64,000 nucleotides of DNA from Qipengyuania_C sp046254955 (GTDB lineage Bacteria > Pseudomonadota > Alphaproteobacteria > Sphingomonadales > Sphingomonadaceae). Positions 7,868-15,996 of this stretch are shown here, piece after piece (positions within the stretch are counted from its first letter, which is position 1; the number at the start of each line of letters is the position of its first letter). Under the pieces are notes generated by a model. The model had not been told where the DNA came from, did not search any database, and saw nothing but the letters and a program-made list of their open reading frames with translations. The stretch is from assembly GCF_046254955.1 (NCBI RefSeq), contig NZ_JBJXRG010000001.1, forward strand, positions 1,178,001-1,242,000, in the 5' to 3' direction. A program made the position numbers and the translations under genes.

Positions 7868-9031
7868 TCACGCTGCCTGCTCGAGGAGACCGCCCGCCAT
7901 CCACTGGTGGAATGCATGGGTCGGCCGGTCCATCGCTGGGGCGAACTTGCCGCCGTCGAATTTCACTCCACTGCGGCCACGCTGCATGCCTTCTACCGAG
8001 GCGATGTCTTCTTCGAACACCGTCCGCCACAAAGCCGCATTGCTCTCCCGCATGGCAAGCCAATCGTCACCACTGACATCGGGCGAAGCATAGTACAGCG
8101 CCACATGCTCGCGCGTCCGCGTATGCCCATCAGGCTCAAGCACAATTGCGAAGCTGTGGTCGCGGTGGACGCCGAGAAGAACATTGGGGAATAGCGCAAT
8201 GTATTCGCCCTGCGTCGCCCAGCGCTCCGACAGATCGGGAAAATCGGGGAAGCGCCGAGATTCCTCGTCTGCCAGCTGTCGATAGACCCGGGTTCCCTGG
8301 CCGGCGAAACGGCCGCTTTCGATGATGTCGTAGTGATCTTCCAGACGCGAGTAGGTATTCAGACCGGGATGGACGAAGGGAAGGTGATAGGCCTCACAAT
8401 AATTCTCAACCGCCAGCTTCCAATTGGTCGCGACTTCGATGGTGAACGCGCTTTCCGGCCCGCAGAAGTGGACCGGTCCATGAAATTCGCCCCACCGGTC
8501 GATTGCCGTGGCGGCGTACTCCTCGAAAGGAGGCGCGGTACCCGAGATATTGACGAAAACGACATCCTGCCAAACGTGGGAGGCGATTTCGATCAATCCG
8601 AACTCGCTCTTGTCGAAGCCCGGATCACCGTTGTTGCCTGGTCCGCCAACATGCGGCGTCGCTGCGAGCGCTCCGTCTAGCTGATACGACCAGCTGTGAT
8701 AGGGGCAGCGGATGAGGTTTCCTGGAACCTTGCACGGCGAATCCACTAGCACCGTGCCGCGATGACGGCAGACATTCTGGAAAACCCGCAACTGCTCGTC
8801 GCGATCGCGCACCATGACCAGAGGCACGCCAAGGAACTGCACCGGATGAACCTCGCCAACTTGCGAGACATCCTTGCCGAAGCCGATTCCGCACCAGTTG
8901 CGGAATAGCACCCGATCCCGCTCGGCCGCGAAGTGATCTTGGCTCACATAGTGTTCGTTGGGCAGGCCGCGTGCCTGTTCGATGGGTAGGCAAACTCTCT
9001 TCAGCGCTTCGGTATCGAGAACAGACGACAT
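7868..9031 (-). CDS. Rieske non-heme iron oxygenase of the betaine/carnitine type
   Basis: This 387-aa oxygenase component carries a Rieske cluster (C88-x-H90, C109-x2-H112). Its mononuclear iron site is ENYCEAYHLPFVH, with His216 and His221, and an Asp in VFEEDIASVE probably completes it. Glu213 stands where many family members have the bridging Asp; CntA of carnitine catabolism also uses Glu there. The family includes GbcA (glycine betaine), Stc2 (stachydrine) and CntA (carnitine). Its reductase partner was not found in the window. The ATG at 9031 was taken rather than a GTG at 9073 because a GAGAAGG lies upstream. It lies 171 bp after the BCCT gene. Confidence 0.85.
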   Translation of the reverse strand: MSSVLDTEALKRVCLPIEQARGLPNEHYVSQDHFAAERDRVLFRNWCGIGFGKDVSQVGEVHPVQFLGVPLVMVRDRDEQLRVFQNVCRHRGTVLVDSPCKVPGNLIRCPYHSWSYQLDGALAATPHVGGPGNNGDPGFDKSEFGLIEIASHVWQDVVFVNISGTAPPFEEYAATAIDRWGEFHGPVHFCGPESAFTIEVATNWKLAVENYCEAYHLPFVHPGLNTYSRLEDHYDIIESGRFAGQGTRVYRQLADEESRRFPDFPDLSERWATQGEYIALFPNVLLGVHRDHSFAIVLEPDGHTRTREHVALYYASPDVSGDDWLAMRESNAALWRTVFEEDIASVEGMQRGRSGVKFDGGKFAPAMDRPTHAFHQWMAGGLLEQAA

Positions 9032-9202
9032 GCGCACGGCCTTCTCACAAAGGAATTGAGGCAGAGGTCTCACTCCGCGCCATCATAGGCAACAACAATT
9101 CCGCTGATAGTGTGGTCCGTTTGTCAATGCCGGAGCGAGCACTGTGGCTTTGACTCCCCATCAGATCCGCCGAGGTATGCCATTGGGCGCTCGATCCAAA
9201 GG

Positions 9203-10876
9203 CTAGCTGGTCGTTGCCCCATCCTTGGTACAGGGCACACCATGCTTGATGCGAATGGTATCCAGTATCACGGCCTTTACTAGTGCCACGACCATCAAGC
9301 CCGCAACGAGCGAGAACGGGAGCGCGCCAAGTATCATCGCAGTGCTGACAGCATCCATGCCGCCGATGATGAGCAGGCTTCCGACCATCAGGGCTATAGC
9401 GGACCCCCAAAACATGATGTGATGATGGCGGTCGCCATTGTCGTCGCCGGCTGCGTTAATCGTATTGACGATCAGGATCGCGCTGTCTGCCGAGGTGATG
9501 ACATATGTCAGAAGCAATGCCAGCACCAGGAGCGCATATATGTTGGCCATGGCCGGGCTCATCAGTACGTCGAGCGTTGCGTAGAGTTGCTGGGCTAAAG
9601 AGGCGTCCAAGATCGAGCCGCCTGCCAAACCGCTAAGTTCAAGATCGATTGCCGTTCCGCCGACTATTACGAACCAAAGAAAGCACATGAGAGAAGGCGC
9701 GATGACCACGCCAAGAAGGTACTCGCGAAGTGTCCGCCCTCGCGAAATTCGAGCGATGAACATCCCTACAAAAGGCGCGAACGCTATCCACCAGGCCCAA
9801 TAGAAAACTGTCCAGTCAAGTTGCCATTGTGCCATAGCATCGCCGGTCTCCGTTCCGTCGCTGCCAAGAAGCGTGAGCGATAACCGTGGGAGCGCTGCCA
9901 CATAGTCAATCATACCGCTCACCAGGATTTTGAGCGAGAATAGTGCCGCTCCCGCAAACAGGAATGTTGCGAGGAGGATGAATGTCAGCCCCAAGTTGAG
10001 ATTTGAGAGCCATTTGATTCCACGCCCCACTCCTGAAAGCGCTGAAAGGGTCGAGCTGCCGACGATCACAATCAGCATGGCGATGATAGCGATAGGCGAA
10101 GAATTCCCCTCGCTATCGAGAAGCCAATCGCCCCCAAACACGGTGTGAAGCCCGGCAATGAACTGGTTGACCCCGATGCTCAGAGTCACTGAAATTCCAA
10201 GGACGGTCGCGACGACAGCCACGATGTCAATAAGGTGACCGAGGTTGCCCGAAAGGTGCTTGCCGAACAGCGGCGCTAGCCCCGAACGGATCGTCAGCGG
10301 CAAGCCCCGGCGATAGGACATGAACCCAACAGCCAGGCCGACGATCGCATAGGTGGCCCAGGCCGAGAAGCCCCAATGCAGGAAAGAGTAACGATAGGCG
10401 GAGGCCACAGCTTCGGCCGATCGCGCCTCTACCGCGCCTGAAATGATCTCTGGATTGTTGCTGAAGTGAGAAAGTGGCTCACCGGTTGAGTAAGTCAGCA
10501 TCCCGATCCCGATGCCGGCACCGAAGAGCATGGCAAACCACGATAGCCGGGAGAACTCTGGTTGCTCATCGGGCAAGCCGAGCTTCAGGCGGCCGAAGCG
10601 AGGGATCAGGGCTAGCACGAGCGATGCGAGCAGCATCGCTGCGACAAGGTATATATACCAGCCGGCAAATGTGGCGATGATTGTGTTGTTAGCTTCGGTT
10701 AGCGCATCGGCTGCAGTTGTCGGGAAGGCGACGGCCCAGAGAATGAAGACTGTGACAATGGTTTTGGCTGGGATGGTTACCTGCTTGCTGAAACCCGAAT
10801 AAAATCCGCGCTTCGATACTGCAATCGGCAGCTCGGTCAGCGGCGGTGCAATTCTATTCGGTTCCGTCTCGCTCAC
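9203..10876 (-). CDS. BCCT-family betaine/carnitine/choline transporter (copy 1)
   Basis: This 557-aa integral inner-membrane protein has about 12 hydrophobic segments. It shows the BCCT signature FGAGIGIGMLTYSTGEP and the aromatic stretch FYWAWWIAFAPFVGMF. The family imports glycine betaine, carnitine, proline betaine, choline or DMSP, usually with Na+ or H+. A GTG start at 10876 is preceded by AAGGAC. It is the first gene of the minus-strand Rieske/FAD run, which suggests substrate uptake for that route rather than osmoprotection alone. It is clearly related to the second BCCT at 14060 but is not a near-identical copy. Confidence 0.9.
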   Translation of the reverse strand: MSETEPNRIAPPLTELPIAVSKRGFYSGFSKQVTIPAKTIVTVFILWAVAFPTTAADALTEANNTIIATFAGWYIYLVAAMLLASLVLALIPRFGRLKLGLPDEQPEFSRLSWFAMLFGAGIGIGMLTYSTGEPLSHFSNNPEIISGAVEARSAEAVASAYRYSFLHWGFSAWATYAIVGLAVGFMSYRRGLPLTIRSGLAPLFGKHLSGNLGHLIDIVAVVATVLGISVTLSIGVNQFIAGLHTVFGGDWLLDSEGNSSPIAIIAMLIVIVGSSTLSALSGVGRGIKWLSNLNLGLTFILLATFLFAGAALFSLKILVSGMIDYVAALPRLSLTLLGSDGTETGDAMAQWQLDWTVFYWAWWIAFAPFVGMFIARISRGRTLREYLLGVVIAPSLMCFLWFVIVGGTAIDLELSGLAGGSILDASLAQQLYATLDVLMSPAMANIYALLVLALLLTYVITSADSAILIVNTINAAGDDNGDRHHHIMFWGSAIALMVGSLLIIGGMDAVSTAMILGALPFSLVAGLMVVALVKAVILDTIRIKHGVPCTKDGATTS

Positions 10877-11011
10877 TTGGAAGTCCTTCTGGAAGTTTCT
10901 GACCGTTTCGGCTGCGATCCGCGCCGGCGGGCAGATCTCTTATCGGAGCAGGGGTAATGTGCAATGAAGCGGGGTGGAACCGTTGCAAGGCTGCAGACGC
11001 GCATGATAAGA

Positions 11012-11030
11012 GATAGTAATGCTAACTATC
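11012..11030. promoter_or_regulatory. Inverted repeat in a divergent promoter region, candidate LysR site
   Basis: GATAGTAATGCTAACTATC has perfect 6-bp arms and a 7-nt spacer. It lies in the 242-bp gap between the divergently oriented BCCT (start 10876) and LysR (start 11119). LysR regulators commonly bind AT-rich dyads of this size and control their divergent neighbour. No binding data are available, so the role is inferred from position and symmetry. Confidence 0.5.
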
Positions 11031-11118
11031 GAAGCCTTAGGCTGCAACTTCGCAACATAAGAGCCTAGCGGGATGGTTGGGAACAGGGTCGCTTTCAGGC
11101 TGGAGGGCTGATCATAGG

Positions 11119-12090
11119 ATGAAGCACGGAAAAGCCCTCGGAAGCTTCGAGTTTCGCACACTACAGGTGTTTGTCACCACTGCCGAACAGGGCGGCATGA
11201 CGCGCGGAGCGGAAGTGCTCGGCATGACCCAATCTGGTGTTTCGCAGACTATCGCTTCGTTGGAAGAGGCGGTTGGGCGTCAATTGTTTGATCGTACGGT
11301 ACGCCCGATTGTGCTGACGGGAGCCGGTCGGGCACTGCTTGAGCGCGGCAAGACGATACTCGCTGACGTCCAACAAGCCTATCTCGAGGCCGCTCAGGTC
11401 GAGAAGGCACAGCTCGCTCAAATTTCTATTACGATGCCGGAGAGCCTTGCCAATGTGCTGGGTCCGCGTCTCTATCACCGCGCAGGTCCGATGGCGCGGT
11501 CCTGGCGGATATCCAACTCGCTTTTTCCCGACCAGCTGTCCCGCTTCAATTCACATGCAGCAGACATCATGATTACCGAGGAAAGCCACGTCTCGGGGAT
11601 GATTGGGGTCGAACGCTATACAATCCTGGCTGAGCCCTATGTGCTGATCTTCCCGAAGGGTTTTGAGCTGGAAACCGAGCTTGGGCCGCATCTGGCGGCG
11701 AGCAAGTTCATCCGTTTCTCGCTACGGTCTTCGGTTGGACGCAAGACCGAGGCGCAGCTCAACCGTCTCCAACTCAAGTTCCCTGAACAGATCGAATTCG
11801 ATTCGGTGACAGGCCATTCGCGCGCGGTTGCATTGGGGAATGGATGGGGAATTACCACACCGCTTTGTCTTGCGCAGACCCCGGGAGTATTCGACGATCT
11901 GATAGTAAAGCCGATCAGTCGCGGCAGTTTCTACCGGCGAATGTCGCTGGTCGCACGCGAGGGCTCGTTGGGCAGCGCCACGAAAATGATCACCGATGAA
12001 TGTCGGGCAATCCTGGCCGACGATGTCATGCCTTCGCTGGTGGCGCGCTTGCCCTGGCTTGAGGAGATGCTCAGCGTTGGCGAGGAATAG
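11119..12090 (+). CDS. LysR-family transcriptional regulator (copy A)
   Basis: This 323-aa protein has an N-terminal winged helix-turn-helix (GGMTRGAEVLGMTQSGVSQ at about residues 26-44) and a periplasmic-binding-like effector domain. The ATG at 11119 is the natural start; a longer GTG start at 11077 would add unstructured sequence and enter the promoter. It is a clear paralog of the LysR at 33028: both share the GMTQS core of the HTH and GWGITTPLCLA in the effector domain. It is divergent from the BCCT-Rieske-FAD operon and upstream of fhs, so it may regulate both sides. Confidence 0.88.
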   Translation: MKHGKALGSFEFRTLQVFVTTAEQGGMTRGAEVLGMTQSGVSQTIASLEEAVGRQLFDRTVRPIVLTGAGRALLERGKTILADVQQAYLEAAQVEKAQLAQISITMPESLANVLGPRLYHRAGPMARSWRISNSLFPDQLSRFNSHAADIMITEESHVSGMIGVERYTILAEPYVLIFPKGFELETELGPHLAASKFIRFSLRSSVGRKTEAQLNRLQLKFPEQIEFDSVTGHSRAVALGNGWGITTPLCLAQTPGVFDDLIVKPISRGSFYRRMSLVAREGSLGSATKMITDECRAILADDVMPSLVARLPWLEEMLSVGEE

Positions 12091-12296
12091 AGCTGCGAAT
12101 TGGTCTTGATCATGCTGAACTGGGGACTGGGTGCGGTATGAACGGCGTAGAATAACAATCCGTCATGATCTCGATTAGAATGGCCGCGCTCGCGACATTA
12201 CAGTTTGTTCGCCGCACCAATTCGTTCAGAAAAGCCGCATTCAACAAGAGCTCGCGTCAGCAGTTCGACCCAGGAGGGGCATTGCCTTAACTTCCC

Positions 12297-13997
12297 ATGC
12301 AGCAAGACAACCTGCCGCCTCCGGGCGCACCCGATATCGAGATCGCGCGCGCTGCGCAGATGGAGCCGATCCTTTCGCTCGCCGAGCGCCGTCTTGGCCT
12401 CGCTCCTGAAACGCTCGTCCCCTATGGTCATCACAAGGCCAAGCTCAGCCTGGAACATATCTCCTCGCTACAAGAAAAGCCGGATGGCAAATTGGTGCTG
12501 GTAACCGCCATTACTCCGACGCCGGCCGGCGAAGGTAAGACCACCACCAGCGTCGGTTTGACCGATGGTCTCAATGTCATAGGCGTCAACGCCATGGTGT
12601 GTTTGCGAGAACCTTCGCTCGGGCCCTGCTTCGGGATGAAGGGCGGGGCAGCTGGCGGTGGCCGGGCCCAAGTGGTTCCGATGGAAGACATCAACCTCCA
12701 TTTTAATGGTGACTTCCACGCGATCACCTCGGCTCACAGCCTGCTCGCCGCGCTGATCGACAATCATCTGCAGTGGGGTAATGAGCTCGACATCGATCCG
12801 CGCCGGATCAGCTGGCGCCGAGTTGTCGACATGAACGATCGCGCCCTGCGCAATATCACGATCGGCCTTGGCGGACCTGCGCACGGCATCCCGCGCGAAA
12901 GCGGCTTCGATATCACGGTCGCTTCGGAGATAATGGCGATCCTCTGTCTGGCCAGCGATTTGAAAGACCTGCAGAAGCGCCTTGGTGACATTATCGTTGC
13001 GCGGACGCGTGGCAAGAAGCCAGTGACCGCACGCGACATCGGTGCCGATGGCGCAATGGCAGTGCTTCTCAAGGACGCATTGGCGCCCAACCTTGTGCAG
13101 ACGATCGAGCATAATCCGGCGTTCATTCATGGCGGCCCGTTCGCCAATATCGCGCACGGCTGCAATTCGGTGATGGCGACCAAAAGCGCGCTCAAGCTGG
13201 CAGATGTCGTCGTGACTGAAGCCGGATTTGGCGCTGATCTTGGCGCGCAGAAGTTTCTCGATATCAAATGTCGTCAGTCAGGTCTTCGCCCCGATGCGGT
13301 GGTGTTGGTTGCGACGATCCGTGCGCTAAAAATGCAGGGCGGCGTGGCCAAGGACGATCTCGGCACGCCAGATGTCGAAGCGCTCAAGCGCGGCGCTGCT
13401 AATCTGGAGCGCCATGTCGAAAACCTGCGTAAATATGGCGTCACGCCGGTGGTCGCTATCAATCACTTCGTCAAGGATAGCGACGATGAAGTCGCGGCTC
13501 TCGTTGAGATCTGCAACGCAGCAGGTGTGCGATGTGCCGTGTCGAAGCACTGGGCCGAGGGGGGCGAGGGTGCGCGCGAGCTAGCGCAGGAGGTCAAGGC
13601 TGCGCTCGACCAAGGCGCGGCTCAGGTTGAATTGCTCTTTCCCTGCGAGCTGCCGCTGGCTGAGAAAATCGAAACGATCGCGCGTGAAATTTATCGTGCC
13701 GATGAAGTTGTGATCGTCAGTTCCGCTGCGCGTGACCTCGCCGAGTTCGAAACGCTGGGCTACGGCAATCTGCCAATTTGCGTCGCCAAGACGCAGTACA
13801 GTTTCTCGACCGATCCGGCCAGGAACGGTGCGCCAACCGGGCATTCGCTCGAGGTGCGTGAGGTGAGGCTTTCCGCCGGTGCCGGGTTCGTGGTGGCGAT
13901 CTGCGGAGACATTATGGTGATGCCCGGCCTGCCGCGTAAGCCGGCAGCCTACGAAATTGGACTCGACAATAGCGGAGAGATAGTCGGGCTGGCCTAG
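12297..13997 (+). CDS. fhs: Formate-tetrahydrofolate ligase
   Basis: This 566-aa enzyme interconverts formate + THF + ATP and 10-formyl-THF + ADP + Pi in the cytosol. The P-loop PTPAGEGKTT is at residues 74-83. Other hallmarks are LREPSLGPCFGMKGGAAGGG, DFHAITSAHSL and AHGCNSVMAT. The length is normal for the family. In this locus it would run towards formate, gaining ATP from formyl-THF that derives from methyl groups; the formate would then go to Fds at 34222-40199. It follows the LysR after 206 bp and precedes the second BCCT by 62 bp. Confidence 0.95.
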   Translation: MQQDNLPPPGAPDIEIARAAQMEPILSLAERRLGLAPETLVPYGHHKAKLSLEHISSLQEKPDGKLVLVTAITPTPAGEGKTTTSVGLTDGLNVIGVNAMVCLREPSLGPCFGMKGGAAGGGRAQVVPMEDINLHFNGDFHAITSAHSLLAALIDNHLQWGNELDIDPRRISWRRVVDMNDRALRNITIGLGGPAHGIPRESGFDITVASEIMAILCLASDLKDLQKRLGDIIVARTRGKKPVTARDIGADGAMAVLLKDALAPNLVQTIEHNPAFIHGGPFANIAHGCNSVMATKSALKLADVVVTEAGFGADLGAQKFLDIKCRQSGLRPDAVVLVATIRALKMQGGVAKDDLGTPDVEALKRGAANLERHVENLRKYGVTPVVAINHFVKDSDDEVAALVEICNAAGVRCAVSKHWAEGGEGARELAQEVKAALDQGAAQVELLFPCELPLAEKIETIAREIYRADEVVIVSSAARDLAEFETLGYGNLPICVAKTQYSFSTDPARNGAPTGHSLEVREVRLSAGAGFVVAICGDIMVMPGLPRKPAAYEIGLDNSGEIVGLA

Positions 13998-14059
13998 AAC
14001 GTGAGAATTCTGACCAAAACCATCCGGGAGCAAGGCCGATCATAGATCCAACCGGTCAA

Positions 14060-15646
14060 TTGAACGTTCAGATCAATGAGCGAGGGGCGCTCAAGGGTTA
14101 CAGCCCAACCGTGGTCATCGCGTCCGCAAGTATTGCAGTAGCACTCATCGCCTGGGCCGCGATTTATTCCGAGGTGGCCGGGGCGGCCTTGGCCGAGGTC
14201 AACGCGTTCGTCACCGTTCGCTTCGGTGCCTGGTACCTTTATGCGATGTTCGCCTTTGTGCTGTTTTGCGCGATCGTCGCGGCTTGGCCGGCGACAGGCA
14301 GGTTGCGACTGGGTAAGGCGGACGAGCGGCCGGAATTCTCCAACTTTTCATGGATCGCGATGATGTTTGGGGCGGGTATCGGCATGGGCGTGCTGACCTA
14401 TTCTACGGCAGAGCCGATCTTCCATCTCTCATCGAACCCTGACGTCATAAACGGACTGGTCGAAGCGAATTCGCCAGAGAATGTTCGTGCAGCGATGAAG
14501 TGGTCTGTGCTCCACTGGGGTTTCTCGGCATGGGGCTGTTACGCTCTTGTCGGTCTTTCGCTGGCGTACTTTAGCTTCAACCGAGGACTTCCGCTGAGTA
14601 TGCGCTCGGCGCTCTATCCGCTGTTCGGCAAGGCGTTGTCCGGTGCGGTTGGGCATGTCGTCGATGTGGTTGCGGTATTGGCAACTATTGTCGGCGTGGC
14701 GATCACAATTGGCTACGGCGTGGCGCAGTTCTCTTCCGGTCTTTTCTATATCACTGACTGGCAGTGGGTCATGACGAGCGATGGCAAGCCTGCGCTGGCA
14801 GCAATGCTGATTCTGCTCATAGTGGTGATGGCAATTTCAACCGCCTCGGCTTTCTCGGGTGTCGAGAAAGGTATCAAATGGCTTGCCGATGTGAATATGG
14901 CTCTGTCGATTTTCCTTCTGGTGTTCTTCCTCGCATTCGGTCCCACCCTAGTCGAATTGAAGACACTCGGCTTCGCGATATGGGATTATCTAACCGGCTT
15001 CGTGAGTATGGCGACGCAGCATTTCTCTGTCGACGGCAGCGCGAAGGGCGAAGCGCTTTCGGCCTGGCAAGGTAGTTGGACGATTTTTTATTGGGCTTGG
15101 TGGATCGCCTTTGCGCCTTTCGTCGGCATGTTCCTGGCCCGGGTGTCTCGCGGACGGACGATCCGCGAATATGTGCTGGGGGCGATGCTTGTCCCCACTC
15201 TCGTGTGTTTCTGCTGGTTCGCGTTTATCGGCGGCACTGCGCTCGATCTTGAGGTTACGGGGCGGGCGGGAGGAAGCATTCTGGATGCAGATTTGTCTGC
15301 AAGGCTGTTCGCGACGCTCGATGTTATGCTCACAGGTTGGGCGATGGTGGCGATGAGCGCGGCCGTTGTCGTATTGCTGATAACCTTCTTGGTCACTTCG
15401 GCGCAGTCTGGAATCCTGGTTATCCATACGATCTCGTCGGCGGGCCGGATCGGCCAGCGCAACGGCGCACACATTGCTGGCTGGGGCCTCCTGATCACAG
15501 CGGTCATCGCAGTGCTTTTGAGTGTAGGTGGGCTCGATGCGATCAACACCGCTATGACGGTTGGCGCGCTTCCATTCTCGGTTGTCATGGTGCTGATGAT
15601 GGTGGCTCTCGCGAAGGCTCTTCTTGGACGTGGCGACACCCCATAG
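14060..15646 (+). CDS. BCCT-family betaine/carnitine/choline transporter (copy 2)
   Basis: This 528-aa membrane protein has about 12 hydrophobic segments. It shows the BCCT glycine motif FGAGIGMGVLTYSTAEP and the aromatic stretch FYWAWWIAFAPFVGMFLA. The best start is a TTG at 14060; no in-frame ATG lies near the first membrane segment. It is in line with fhs (62-bp gap) and may be co-transcribed. With the 9203 copy it brackets lysR-fhs, so the two may import different betaines or serve at different concentrations. Confidence 0.88.
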   Translation: MNVQINERGALKGYSPTVVIASASIAVALIAWAAIYSEVAGAALAEVNAFVTVRFGAWYLYAMFAFVLFCAIVAAWPATGRLRLGKADERPEFSNFSWIAMMFGAGIGMGVLTYSTAEPIFHLSSNPDVINGLVEANSPENVRAAMKWSVLHWGFSAWGCYALVGLSLAYFSFNRGLPLSMRSALYPLFGKALSGAVGHVVDVVAVLATIVGVAITIGYGVAQFSSGLFYITDWQWVMTSDGKPALAAMLILLIVVMAISTASAFSGVEKGIKWLADVNMALSIFLLVFFLAFGPTLVELKTLGFAIWDYLTGFVSMATQHFSVDGSAKGEALSAWQGSWTIFYWAWWIAFAPFVGMFLARVSRGRTIREYVLGAMLVPTLVCFCWFAFIGGTALDLEVTGRAGGSILDADLSARLFATLDVMLTGWAMVAMSAAVVVLLITFLVTSAQSGILVIHTISSAGRIGQRNGAHIAGWGLLITAVIAVLLSVGGLDAINTAMTVGALPFSVVMVLMMVALAKALLGRGDTP

Positions 15647-15996
15647 TGCGCGGCAATCACGATGGCGGATACTCGGATGGAGGATCGCCCAGCAGTCCCT
15701 GAGAGAATGCTCTCCGAGTGATGCATTATATCAAGTTTGCTTATTTTTCCTGTTGAACTGAATTTGAGGCCGTGGCTGTGCTAAATTCACACTCTGGGAA
15801 AATCGCGATAAATATCAGCGTTAAATGGATTTTTTATTGCAGCGTGAGATTTATACCATTTCATTATTAATTGGTTCGTTTATCTGACTTGCAAATGGAT
15901 TGGCTCAAGAGTGATCAGGAGTTCTGATAAAGCCAATAGTGCCCGAGCCGCGAACAAGCGGTCGAGTGAACAGGTCGTGTTTTAGGGAGGTAGTTG
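15647..15996. other. AT-rich 350-bp intergenic region upstream of the TonB receptor
   Basis: No credible gene is seen. The first 70 bp are GC-rich with weak dyads. Bases 15740-15900 are clearly AT-rich compared with the neighbourhood. This stretch includes a small palindrome GATAAATATC at 15807-15816, a TTAATT-rich stretch and the 14-mer listed separately. The SD AGGGAGG lies about 8 nt before the receptor start. It most likely holds the receptor promoter and regulator sites. Confidence 0.6.
15879..15892 (+). promoter_or_regulatory. 14-bp element shared with the aldehyde dehydrogenase promoter (copy 1)
   Basis: TTTATCTGACTTGC occurs here, 104 bp before the TonB receptor start, and again at 22872-22885 in front of the aldehyde dehydrogenase. 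A TTGGTTCG octamer lies directly upstream in this copy and a few bases downstream in the other. The identity is seen directly; a shared operator or promoter element is inferred. Confidence 0.45.

Noticed and set aside
15647..15996. Cobalamin riboswitch before the TonB receptor
   Set aside because: I could not find a B12-box-like segment or the expected helices in this AT-rich leader. A covariance-model scan would be needed to exclude it fully.
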